DNA from: Afipia sp. 64-13
GTDB lineage: Bacteria; Pseudomonadota; Alphaproteobacteria; Rhizobiales; Xanthobacteraceae
Length of the DNA stretch: 32,459 bases
NCBI GenBank assembly: GCA_001897755.1
Contig: MKUJ01000010.1
Location: forward strand, 207,076-239,534
Direction of reading: 5' to 3'
The position numbers and the translations under genes were made by a program. Below the pieces are notes generated by a model. The model saw only the letters and a program-made list of their open reading frames with translations, made no database searches and was not told the DNA's origin. Shown piece by piece: positions 23,858 through 31,403 of the stretch. Position 1 is the stretch's first letter; each line of letters starts with the position of its first letter.

Positions 23858-24144
23858 ACGGCGGACCCCGCGATGCCGAAGGCCCTGATGCGCCGGAACA
23901 TGCCGTCCGCGACGCCGGGCGGCAGCGGCGTCTTGTCGCTGAAGGCGGCGTAGAGATCGGGATCCGGCAACTCGATCAGGCGCTCGAGCTCGGCGAGTTC
24001 GGCCTCGGTGAAATCGGCGATATGGGCGTCTGCGAAGCGTCCGAGCAGCAGGTCCATCTCGCGGGTGCCGCGATGCCAGCAACGGAACAACAGCTTCTTG
24101 CGCCGCGGCTCCAGCCCCTCGCTCGAACGTGACGAACCTGTCAT
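23854..24144 (-). CDS. sdhE: FAD assembly factor SdhE
   Basis: A 96-residue member of the SdhE/Sdh5 (DUF339, YgfY) family, which promotes covalent attachment of FAD to the succinate dehydrogenase flavoprotein SdhA. The family RGxxE motif is present as R25-G26-T27-R28-E29 in CWHRGTREMDLLLG. The helical ELERLIELPDPDLYAAF segment is also typical. ATG 24144 is preceded by GGAGAG at good spacing. Its stop overlaps the mfd start (ATGA), so mfd should be translated from the sdhE transcript. The sdhE-mfd operon is divergent from recG across 272 bp that contain a palindromic repeat. Confidence 0.94.
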   Translation of the reverse strand: MTGSSRSSEGLEPRRKKLLFRCWHRGTREMDLLLGRFADAHIADFTEAELAELERLIELPDPDLYAAFSDKTPLPPGVADGMFRRIRAFGIAGSAV

Positions 24145-24288
24145 GGGAAATACTCTCCGGACGCCAAAAGCCCGGACGTGCCGGGCGGGGTTGATATAAC
24201 CGTCGCCGTCCGCAATGTCAGTATGTTCTTAAGGTCCGCATACCGGGCTTGCGGAACATGACGGGCACTCGCGATACTTACCCGAAGC

Positions 24289-24377
24289 GTCATTGCGAGG
24301 AGCACTTGCGACGAAGCAATCCAGCTCTTCGGATATGTTATAGAAAGACTGGATTGCTTCGCTTCGCTCGCAATGAC
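24289..24377. repeat. Intergenic palindromic repeat, copy 2
   Basis: A long near-perfect inverted repeat. GTCATTGCGAG pairs with CTCGCAATGAC, and GACGAAGCAATCCAG pairs with CTGGATTGCTTCG, around an AT-rich centre. It belongs to the same family as 8445-8522, with a different centre. It lies in the shared upstream region of sdhE-mfd and recG, ending 39 bp before the recG start, so it may fall in the recG leader. Confidence 0.88.
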
Positions 24378-24416
24378 GCGGAGAGACGATTTGGCTTGGA
24401 ATTCGCTTAGGTCCTG

Positions 24417-26519
24417 ATGCGCCCACCTTTGCTCAACCCGCTATTCGCGCCGATCACCAGCCTTGCCGGCGTCGGGCCGAAGCAGGACAGACTGTTCCGC
24501 TATCTGCTGGACCGCGATGAGACGCCGCGTCTGGTCGATCTGCTGCTGCATCTGCCGGCCAGCGTGATCGACCGCCGCGCGCGGCCGAAAATTCGCGACG
24601 CGGTGCCGGGCACCGTGGTGACGCTGGAGGTGACGGTGGACCGGCATCGTCCCGCCCCGCCGGGCCGCTCGCGCGCGCCGCATCTGGTCTATGCCAGCGA
24701 CGACACCGGCAGCGTGATCCTGACCTATTTCCGCGCCCAGCCGGGCTATATCGAGAAGCTGCTGCCGGTCGGCGAGACGCGCTTTGTCTCCGGCACGGCG
24801 CAGACGTTCGACGGCATGCTGCAGATCGTCCATCCCGACCGCGTGGTGGACGCGGAAGCCTTCGCCAAGCTGCCGTCGATCGATCCGGTCTATCCGCTAA
24901 CCGAGGGGCTTGCCATCGGCTCGGTCCGCCGGGCGATGACGCAGGCATTGCAGAAGCTCCCCAACCTGCCGGAATGGATCAGCCCCGAGGTGCTGCGGCG
25001 CTGCTCGTTTCCCTCCGTCGCCGAGGCGCTGAACCGGGTACACAATCCGGTCGAACTGACAGACATCCTGCCGGACGGGCCGTTCTGGTCGCGCCTCGCC
25101 TTCGACGAATTGCTCGCGGGCCAACTCGCGCTGGCGCTGGTGCGCGCGCAGTTGCGGCGGCCGGCCGGCGTGCGCAATGCCGGCGACGGCCATCTGCGGC
25201 GCAAGATCATCGATGCACTGCCCTATGCGCTGACCGTCTCGCAACAGGACGCCGCGAAAGCCATTGCCAGCGATCTCAGCCAGCCGGTGCGGATGCTGCG
25301 GCTGCTGCAAGGCGATGTCGGCTCCGGCAAGACCGTGGTGGCGCTGCTCGCGGCGGCAGCGGCGGCGGAAGCCGGCAAGCAATCGGCGCTGATGGCGCCG
25401 ACCGAAATCCTCGCGCGCCAACACATCAAGACCATCGCGCCGCTGGCCGAACGGGCCGGCATGCGGGTCGCGATCCTCACCGGGCGCGAGAAAGGCAAGG
25501 AGCGCCGCGATATCCTTGCGCGTCTGGCCAACGGCGAGATCGACCTCCTGGTCGGCACCCATGCGCTGATTCAGGACGATGTGGAGTTCAAAGCACTGGC
25601 GCTCGCCATCGTCGACGAGCAGCATCGCTTCGGCGTGCGCGAGCGCCTGACGCTGACGAACAAGGGCGAAGACGTCGACGTGCTGGTGCTGAGCGCGACA
25701 CCGATCCCGCGCACGCTGGTGCTGACCTATTTCGGCGACATGGATGTCTCCGAACTGCGCGAGAAACCGGCAGGCCGGCAGGCGATCGACACCCGCGCGG
25801 TGCCGGACTCGCGGCTTGGCGAGATCATCGAAGCGGTCGGGCGCGCGCTGCAAGCCGGCAAACTGGTCTACTGGATCTGCCCCCTGGTCGAGGAATCCGA
25901 GACCGTCAGCCACCTCACCAATGCCGAGCAGCGCTTCGAGACCTTGCGCAAACGCTTCGGCGAGCGCGTCGGTCTCGTTCATGGCCGGATGAAAGGCAGC
26001 GAGAAAGATCGCGTGATGGCCTCGTTCGCCGCCGGCGAGATTCAGGTGCTGGTGGCGACCACGGTGGTGGAAGTCGGCGTCGATGTCCCTGCCGCCACCA
26101 TCATGGTGATCGAGAATGCCGAGCGCTTCGGCCTGTCGCAACTGCATCAGTTGCGCGGCCGGATCGGGCGCGGCGCCGAGGCCTCCACCTGCCTGCTGCT
26201 CTACCACGAGCCGCTTGGCGAGATCGCCAGCGCCCGGCTGCACGTCATTCGCGAGACCACGGACGGCTTTCGGATTGCGGAAGAAGATCTGCGGCTGCGC
26301 GGCGAAGGCGACATTCTCGGCATTCGCCAGAGCGGCCTGCCCGGCTACCGGATCGCGCGCTCCGAGGTGCACGGCCAGTTGATCGCGCAGGCCCGCGACG
26401 AGGCGCTGCGCATCATGAAGGACAATCCGAAATTGCAGGGCGAGCACGGCGAGGCATTGCGTTGCCTGCTCTATCTCTACGAACGCGACGAAGCGATTCC
26501 GCTGATCGGCGCGGGGTGA
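24417..26519 (+). CDS. recG: ATP-dependent DNA helicase RecG
   Basis: A 700-residue SF2 helicase that remodels stalled replication forks and branched recombination intermediates. The N-terminal wedge/OB region includes LVDLLLHLPASVIDRR and ATDDTGS-like YASDDTGSVILTYF. Helicase motifs are Walker A LLQGDVGSGKT (near 296-306), DEQHRFGV (near 400), SATPIPRTL and TTVVEVGVDVPAATIMVIENA. The C-terminal block is HQLRGRIGRGAEASTCLLLY with EEDLRLRGEGDILGIRQSG. The length is typical. ATG 24417 follows an AGG about 6 nt upstream. It is divergent from sdhE-mfd and convergent with a small membrane-protein gene, with a hairpin between them. Confidence 0.97.
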   Translation: MRPPLLNPLFAPITSLAGVGPKQDRLFRYLLDRDETPRLVDLLLHLPASVIDRRARPKIRDAVPGTVVTLEVTVDRHRPAPPGRSRAPHLVYASDDTGSVILTYFRAQPGYIEKLLPVGETRFVSGTAQTFDGMLQIVHPDRVVDAEAFAKLPSIDPVYPLTEGLAIGSVRRAMTQALQKLPNLPEWISPEVLRRCSFPSVAEALNRVHNPVELTDILPDGPFWSRLAFDELLAGQLALALVRAQLRRPAGVRNAGDGHLRRKIIDALPYALTVSQQDAAKAIASDLSQPVRMLRLLQGDVGSGKTVVALLAAAAAAEAGKQSALMAPTEILARQHIKTIAPLAERAGMRVAILTGREKGKERRDILARLANGEIDLLVGTHALIQDDVEFKALALAIVDEQHRFGVRERLTLTNKGEDVDVLVLSATPIPRTLVLTYFGDMDVSELREKPAGRQAIDTRAVPDSRLGEIIEAVGRALQAGKLVYWICPLVEESETVSHLTNAEQRFETLRKRFGERVGLVHGRMKGSEKDRVMASFAAGEIQVLVATTVVEVGVDVPAATIMVIENAERFGLSQLHQLRGRIGRGAEASTCLLLYHEPLGEIASARLHVIRETTDGFRIAEEDLRLRGEGDILGIRQSGLPGYRIARSEVHGQLIAQARDEALRIMKDNPKLQGEHGEALRCLLYLYERDEAIPLIGAG

Positions 26520-26551
26520 AGCAGATTTAGCTTGGGCGGAATCAGCAACTC

Positions 26552-26580
26552 GTCATGCCCGGCTTTATGCCGGCCATGAC
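26552..26580. repeat. REP-like hairpin after recG
   Basis: GTCATGCCCGGC and GCCGGCCATGAC pair over 12 positions with one mismatch around the loop TTTAT. It starts 33 bp after the recG stop and lies between convergent genes. GTCATGCCCGGC-type palindromes are common between genes in this bacterial group. It may act as a transcript end structure. Confidence 0.75.
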
Positions 26581-26616
26581 GAAGCGTAAAACGCTCCCAC
26601 CGGCCAGCCGTCGAAT

Positions 26617-26919
26617 TTACGCCAGAAGCCTTGCCAGCAGAATGCGCCCGGCCAGCCACAATGCGTTCGGAATCGTCGGCGCGCCGATCATCGTCAGGGT
26701 CACGATGCTCAAAACGACATTGCCGATCCACCACGGCCGCTCCGGCGTGCGGAATCCGAGACCCGAACATGCGATGTTGATGAAGAACGCTGCGTAAGCC
26801 ATGACGGCCGAAGGAAACACGCCGACATGGCCCGCGATCCGAAGTTCGGTCACGATCTGTAAAGCAACACTGACCAGAATGACGGTCCAGACCAGCGATC
26901 GCGAGGTGAAGCTGCGCAT
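26617..26919 (-). CDS. Small three-helix membrane protein (hypothetical, 100 aa)
   Basis: The function is not recognised. The 100-residue product has three hydrophobic segments: about 8-26 (LVWTVILVSVALQIVTEL), 36-55 (PSAVMAYAAFFINIACSG) and 63-82 (WWIGNVVLSIVTLTMIGAPT). A short amphipathic C-terminus follows (LAGRILLARLLA). The turn TPERPWWIGN carries paired tryptophans at a likely membrane edge. ATG 26919 has only a weak upstream AGGCGA. It is the last gene of the minus-strand glmU-glmS-DUF502 series, 54 bp after the DUF502 gene, so it could be on the same transcript. The hydrophobic pattern supports a real gene. Confidence 0.72.
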   Translation of the reverse strand: MRSFTSRSLVWTVILVSVALQIVTELRIAGHVGVFPSAVMAYAAFFINIACSGLGFRTPERPWWIGNVVLSIVTLTMIGAPTIPNALWLAGRILLARLLA

Positions 26920-26973
26920 GTCGTCGCGATCGCCTATTCGCTAACCGTCACTTGATCGGCCGGGTCGCGCAAA

Positions 26974-27747
26974 TCAGTCGACCTTCACAGGCTGACGTTC
27001 GGCCTCGCCATTCGCCTGATTGGCGGCCTGCGCCATCGCCGCGAGCGCGGCGACTTTCTTCTGCGGATCGCTGCCCGGCTGCACCACACCCGCCGACATG
27101 ATGAGCGTCGCGGCGTCCTCGGCCTTCATGTCGATCTCGATGATCTTGCTCTTGGGCACATAGAAAAAGAAGCCGGTGGTCGGGTTCGGCGAGCACGGCA
27201 GGAAGACGGAGATATGCTCCTCCTCGCCCGGCAGGCCGGCGATGATTTCGCTGCTTGGCGGTTGCGAGATCAACACGATCGACCACATGCCCGGCGAGGG
27301 AAACTCCACCAGCCCGACCTTGCGGAAGCTCGAGCCGTTGCTCGAGAACAGCGTCTCGAATACCTGCTTGAGGCCGCGATAGATCGCGCGCACCACCGGC
27401 ATGTGTCCCAGCAGCGTGTCGCCAAACTCCACCAGCTTGCGGCCGATCAGGTTGGCGGCGAGGAAACCGAGGAACGTCAGCGCGAACACGGCGACGATCA
27501 GGCCGGAGCCCGGCAGGCCGAACGGCAGATAGGTTTCGGGACGATAGGCCACCGGCACGAACGGCTGCACCAGAGCATCGACCCAGGTGACGAACGACCA
27601 GGTCAGATAAAAGGTGATCGCGATCGGGCCCGCGACGATCAAGCCGGTCAGAAAATAGTTGCGCAGCCGCGCCATCATGCCGGGTGGCGATTCCTGCGGG
27701 GCCGCCGACAGGATGGGAGGCACTTTATTCGGGTCTTCAGTCATCAT
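26974..27747 (-). CDS. DUF502 family membrane protein
   Basis: A 257-residue protein of the DUF502 family. Two membrane helices lie near 30-52 (YFLTGLIVAGPIAITFYLTW) and 79-100 (LPGSGLIVAVFALTFLGFLA). The conserved cytoplasmic segment follows: GRKLVEFGDTLLGHMPVVRA, IYRGLKQVFETLF, FRKVGLVEFPSPGMWSIVLI and VFLPCSPNPTTGFFFYVPKS. An Ala/Gln-rich helical tail follows. The molecular function is unknown; relatives are inner-membrane proteins, and one plant homologue group affects growth. Two adjacent ATGs (27747 and 27744) are possible starts, with no strong ribosome-binding site. It lies 160 bp after glmS, in the same direction. Confidence 0.92.
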   Translation of the reverse strand: MMTEDPNKVPPILSAAPQESPPGMMARLRNYFLTGLIVAGPIAITFYLTWSFVTWVDALVQPFVPVAYRPETYLPFGLPGSGLIVAVFALTFLGFLAANLIGRKLVEFGDTLLGHMPVVRAIYRGLKQVFETLFSSNGSSFRKVGLVEFPSPGMWSIVLISQPPSSEIIAGLPGEEEHISVFLPCSPNPTTGFFFYVPKSKIIEIDMKAEDAATLIMSAGVVQPGSDPQKKVAALAAMAQAANQANGEAERQPVKVD

Positions 27748-27907
27748 TCAGCCGATCTGCAATGGCCTCTCCTAGCGGATCGAGACCATCATCACCATAG
27801 CCGGACCGTATCAGAATTTTACATGTCCGGGCGAACTTGCCGGGGCCGGCTGCGGCAGTTTGTCATGCCGATGCGAGCGGACTCACCAGCCGGTTCCCGT
27901 CCGGCGC

Positions 27908-29734
27908 CTATTCCACCGTCACCGATTTCGCCAGATTGCGCGGCTGATCGACGTCGGTGCCCATCACCACGGCGGTGTGATAGGCGAGCAGTTGCACCGG
28001 AATGGCATAGACCATCGGCGTCACGCTCGCAGGCATATCCGGCAGCGTGATCGTCACCAGCGACTCCACGGTGGCCTCGCGCGCGCCCTGCGCGTCGGTC
28101 ATCAGGATGATGCTGCCGCCCCGCGCCGCGACTTCCTGCATGTTGGAGACGGTCTTCTCGAATACGCGGTCGTGCGGCGCGATCACCACCACCGGCATCG
28201 TCTCGTCGATCAGCGCGATCGGGCCGTGCTTGAGTTCGCCCGCGGCGTAACCTTCGGCGTGAATGTAGGAGATTTCCTTGAGCTTGAGCGCGCCTTCCAG
28301 CGCCAGCGGATAGCTGGTGCCGCGGCCGAGATAGAGCACATCGCGGCATTTCGCGATATCGCGCGCCAGCTTCTCGATCTGTGGCTCCAGCGCCAGCGCC
28401 GCCGTCATCAGGCGCGGCACTTCGACCAGCCCATGTACCAGGCGCATTTCGTCGTCCGCCGACAATTCGCCCCTCGCCTTGCCCGCCGCGATCGCCAGCG
28501 CCATCAGCGCCATCAACTGGCAGGTGAATGCTTTGGTGGAGGCGACGCCGATCTCGGGGCCGGCCAGCGTCGGCAGCACCGTCTCGCTCTCGCGCGCGAT
28601 GGTCGAAGTCGTGACGTTGACCACGGCGATGGTGTGCAGCCCCTGCGCCTTGGCGTAGCGCAGGGCCGCCAGCGTGTCGGCGGTCTCGCCCGACTGCGAA
28701 ATGAAGATCGCAAGATCGCCCTTGCGCAGCGGCGCCTCGCGATAACGGAATTCCGACGCCACATCGAGTTCGACCGGCAGGCGGGCAAACCGCTCGAACC
28801 AGTATTTGGCGACAAAGCCGGCATAGCTCGCGGTGCCGCAGGCGGTGATCGAAATGCGCTGGACGTCGGCGAAATTGAATTTCAATTCGGCCGGAAGCGC
28901 GACACGCTCGGTCGCCATGTCGACATAACGCGCCAGCGTATGGCCGACCACTTCCGGCTGTTCGTGGATTTCCTTCGCCATGAAGTGGCGGTAGTTGGCC
29001 TTGTCGACCAGGAAGGTCGCCGCGCCCGATTTGAGCACCTCGCGCTGCACCCGCGCGTTGCTCTGGTCGTAGATCTCGGCGCTGCCGTGCCGCAGCACCA
29101 CCCAGTCGCCGTCTTCCAGATAGCTGATGTCGTCGGTGAACGGCGCGAGCGCGATGGCGTCGGAGCCGAGATACATCTCACCCTCGCCATAGCCGATGGC
29201 GAGCGGCGAGCCCTTGCGCGCGCCGATCATCAGATCGTCCTCGCCCTCGAAGATGAAGGCGAGCGCGAACGCGCCGCGAAGCTGCGGCAGCGTCTCCCTG
29301 ACCGCCTCGACCGGCGAAAGCCCCTTGGCCAGATAGGAATTTGTCAGATGCGTCACCGCCTCGGTGTCGGTGTCGCTGGTGAAGGTCGCGCCCTGCGCTT
29401 CCAGTCTGGCGCGCAGGTCGCGAAAATTCTCGATGATGCCGTTATGGACCACAGCGACGCGATCGGTCGCATGCGGATGCGCGTTGTTCTCGGTCGGCTT
29501 GCCATGCGTCGCCCAGCGGGTGTGGCCGATGCCGACGCGGCCGAGCAGCGGCGATGCCTTGAGGCGCGCTTCCAGATTCTTCAGCTTGCCCTCGGCGCGG
29601 CGGCGGTCGAGATGCACTCCTTCCAGCGTCGCGACACCGGCGGAATCATAGCCGCGATATTCCAGCCGCTTGAGGGAATCCACCAACTGATCCGCGACCG
29701 GACCACGCCCCAGAATGCCAACGATGCCGCACAT
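27908..29734 (-). CDS. glmS: Glutamine-fructose-6-phosphate aminotransferase GlmS
   Basis: A 608-residue cytoplasmic enzyme that makes glucosamine-6-phosphate from fructose-6-phosphate and glutamine, the first committed step toward UDP-GlcNAc. The N-terminal glutaminase uses Cys2 (MCGIVGILG) after removal of Met1, with RLEYRGYDSAG and HTRWATHGKPTE. Two SIS isomerase domains follow (ITACGTASYAGFVAKYW, FISQSGETADTLAAL, STKAFTCQL, LGRGTSYPLALEGALKLKEI). The conserved C-terminus is LAKSVTVE. ATG 29734 has GGGAGA 11 nt upstream, and a hairpin (29755-29770) lies just before that site. It is co-directional with glmU, 112 bp downstream, and the intergenic repeats suggest its own control. Confidence 0.97.
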   Translation of the reverse strand: MCGIVGILGRGPVADQLVDSLKRLEYRGYDSAGVATLEGVHLDRRRAEGKLKNLEARLKASPLLGRVGIGHTRWATHGKPTENNAHPHATDRVAVVHNGIIENFRDLRARLEAQGATFTSDTDTEAVTHLTNSYLAKGLSPVEAVRETLPQLRGAFALAFIFEGEDDLMIGARKGSPLAIGYGEGEMYLGSDAIALAPFTDDISYLEDGDWVVLRHGSAEIYDQSNARVQREVLKSGAATFLVDKANYRHFMAKEIHEQPEVVGHTLARYVDMATERVALPAELKFNFADVQRISITACGTASYAGFVAKYWFERFARLPVELDVASEFRYREAPLRKGDLAIFISQSGETADTLAALRYAKAQGLHTIAVVNVTTSTIARESETVLPTLAGPEIGVASTKAFTCQLMALMALAIAAGKARGELSADDEMRLVHGLVEVPRLMTAALALEPQIEKLARDIAKCRDVLYLGRGTSYPLALEGALKLKEISYIHAEGYAAGELKHGPIALIDETMPVVVIAPHDRVFEKTVSNMQEVAARGGSIILMTDAQGAREATVESLVTITLPDMPASVTPMVYAIPVQLLAYHTAVVMGTDVDQPRNLAKSVTVE

Positions 29735-29754
29735 GCGGATTCAGGTCTCCCAAT

Positions 29755-29770
29755 CGCGGAACAATCCGCG
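29755..29770 (-). promoter_or_regulatory. Hairpin just upstream of the glmS ribosome-binding site
   Basis: CGCGGA and TCCGCG pair perfectly around ACAA. On the glmS transcript the stem ends 4 nt before the GGGAGA that precedes the start codon. It could affect translation or mark the 5' end of a processed transcript. A 6-bp GC stem can occur by chance. Confidence 0.4.
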
Positions 29771-29773
29771 TGT

Positions 29774-29816
29774 CTCAATAACCATTATTGCACATCGGCG
29801 GACTCAATAATTGTTG
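29774..29816. promoter_or_regulatory. Paired CTCAATAA inverted-repeat boxes upstream of glmS
   Basis: CAATAACCATTATTG (29776-29790) is a perfect inverted repeat of CAATAA/TTATTG. A second, imperfect one, CAATAATTGTTG, lies at 29805-29816. Both are preceded by CT, so the direct repeat CTCAATAA recurs 29 bp apart. This AT-rich pair in a GC-rich genome resembles a tandem operator or promoter element for glmS. The binding factor is unknown. Confidence 0.5.
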
Positions 29817-29828
29817 CCGATTGCGACA

Positions 29829-29846
29829 GGGTTAAGCCGTTAACCC
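29829..29846 (-). terminator. Stem-loop directly after the glmU stop
   Basis: GGGTTAA and TTAACCC pair perfectly around a 4-nt loop, immediately after the glmU stop codon. There is no T-tract, so it may be a weak terminator, a 3'-end stabiliser or part of the glmS control region. The terminator reading is tentative. Confidence 0.4.
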
Positions 29847-31211
29847 TCAGTCCTTGCTCGGCTTCGGCTTGCGGTCCTGCTGCTTGTGCGCGCGGAAACG
29901 CTCCGCCCAGCCCGGCCGCACCACCTGCTCGCTGCGCTCCACCACCAGCGCGTTCTCTGGCACCTCGCGGGTGATCACCGAGCCCGAACCGATATAGGAG
30001 CCCGCCCCGACCTTCACCGGCGCAACCAGCGACGAATTCGAGCCGACAAAGGCGCCGGGGCCGACTTCGGTGCGGTGTTTGTCGAAACCGTCATAATTGC
30101 ACACGATGGTGCCGGCCCCGATGTTGGCTTTCTCGCCGACATGGGCATCGCCGACATAGGACAGATGATTGACCTTGACGCCGGTCTCCAGCACCGCGGC
30201 CTTGGTCTCGACGAAATTGCCGATCTTTACGCCGTCGCCGAGCGACGTGCCGGGACGCAGGCGCGCATACGGTCCGAGCGAGACATTCCTGCCGATCGCG
30301 GACTGCACGATATGGCAGAACGAGTGGATCACCGCGCCGTCGGCGATGCTGACGCCGGGGCCGATCACCACGAACGGTTCGATGGTGACGTCGCGGCCGA
30401 AGGTGGTGTCCCTGGAGAGGAACACGGTCTCCGGCGCGATCATGGTGACGCCCGCCTCCATCGCCGCGCGGCGAAGCTGCGTCTGCAGCACCGCCTCGGC
30501 TTCGGCGAGCTGCGCCTTGGTGTTGATGCCTCGCACTTCGTCCTCGCTTGTTTCGATCACGGTGGCGTGCAGTCCAAGCTCGCGCACGATGCCGACCGCG
30601 TCGGTGAGATAATATTCGCTCTTGGCGTTGGCAGCGTCGATCCGCTCGAGAATCTTCAGGGCGGCGCGGCCGTCGAACGCCATCATGCCGGCGTTGCACA
30701 GCGTGACCTTGCACTCTTCCTCGCTGGCATCGGCCTGCTCGCGGATCGCGGCCAGTTCGCCGTTCTCGACCAGCAGACGGCCGTAACCTGTCGGATCGGC
30801 GGCGCGGAAGCCGAGCACCGCCAGCGTCGCGCCATCCGCCAGCGCCGCGCGCAGCCGCGAAAACGTGTCCGCCGTCACCAGCGGCGTGTCGCCGAAGGCG
30901 ATGACAAGATCGTCCGCGCCGTTCGCGATGGCCTCGCGCGCCGCCAGCACGGCATGCGCGGTGCCCTTGCGCTCGCGCTGGACAAACGTCGCCGCGTCCG
31001 GACGCAGCCGTTTGATTTCGTCGATCACCGCCTGATGATCCGGCCCGACCACGACCGCCAGTGCATTGCCCTCGCCGTGCGGCGCAACCTCCAGCACATG
31101 ACCGAGCAGCGACTGCCCGGCGACCTGATGCAGCACCTTCGGCAGGCTGGAGCGCATCCGCGTGCCCTCGCCGGCCGCTAGCACGATGGTCAGGCTGGTT
31201 CTGCCGCTCAT
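29847..31211 (-). CDS. glmU: Bifunctional UDP-GlcNAc pyrophosphorylase / glucosamine-1-P acetyltransferase GlmU
   Basis: A 454-residue cytoplasmic enzyme that acetylates glucosamine-1-phosphate and then couples it to UTP, giving UDP-GlcNAc for peptidoglycan and lipid A. The N-terminal nucleotidyltransferase has [20 protein letters not shown] (about 10-29) and the metal Asp in [10 protein letters not shown]. The C-terminal left-handed beta-helix is built from hexapeptide repeats (about 250-430). It includes acetyl-CoA-site sequence [34 protein letters not shown] and [14 protein letters not shown]. The tail is Lys/Arg-rich. ATG 31211 follows AAAGGA 7 nt upstream. It heads the glmU-glmS-DUF502 series and is divergent from the SPOR-like gene across 192 bp. 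Confidence 0.97.
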   Translation of the reverse strand: MSGRTSLTIVLAAGEGTRMRSSLPKVLHQVAGQSLLGHVLEVAPHGEGNALAVVVGPDHQAVIDEIKRLRPDAATFVQRERKGTAHAVLAAREAIANGADDLVIAFGDTPLVTADTFSRLRAALADGATLAVLGFRAADPTGYGRLLVENGELAAIREQADASEEECKVTLCNAGMMAFDGRAALKILERIDAANAKSEYYLTDAVGIVRELGLHATVIETSEDEVRGINTKAQLAEAEAVLQTQLRRAAMEAGVTMIAPETVFLSRDTTFGRDVTIEPFVVIGPGVSIADGAVIHSFCHIVQSAIGRNVSLGPYARLRPGTSLGDGVKIGNFVETKAAVLETGVKVNHLSYVGDAHVGEKANIGAGTIVCNYDGFDKHRTEVGPGAFVGSNSSLVAPVKVGAGSYIGSGSVITREVPENALVVERSEQVVRPGWAERFRAHKQQDRKPKPSKD

Positions 31212-31403
31212 GGTCGTCCTTTGCGCGAATGCTCGCGCCCCTTCATCCGATCAGGCCGCCCGATGCGGCGGATGCGCCGTCATAAGGCCTTTTGCCGCCT
31301 GATGGAATTCCCCTCCGCGCATTGTCCGGCGCACCGTGGACCGGTTCCTGTTAATATTTCAGCCGTGATTCGCGGGGGAATCGCTGGGGACTGCTGATAC
31401 GGG

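Noticed and set aside
20483-23953. Two long plus-strand open frames (494 and 637 codons)
   Set aside because: Both lie opposite mfd, which is unambiguous, and have shadow-type composition.
29735-29846. Possible glmS ribozyme
   Set aside because: The known glmS ribozyme is larger and is found mainly in Gram-positive bacteria; this 112-bp region shows only short inverted repeats and none of the ribozyme core that I can recognise.
27860-29974. A 704-codon open frame on the plus strand
   Set aside because: It is exactly antisense to glmS, which has full family motifs; its composition (Arg/His/Gln-rich) is that of a shadow frame.
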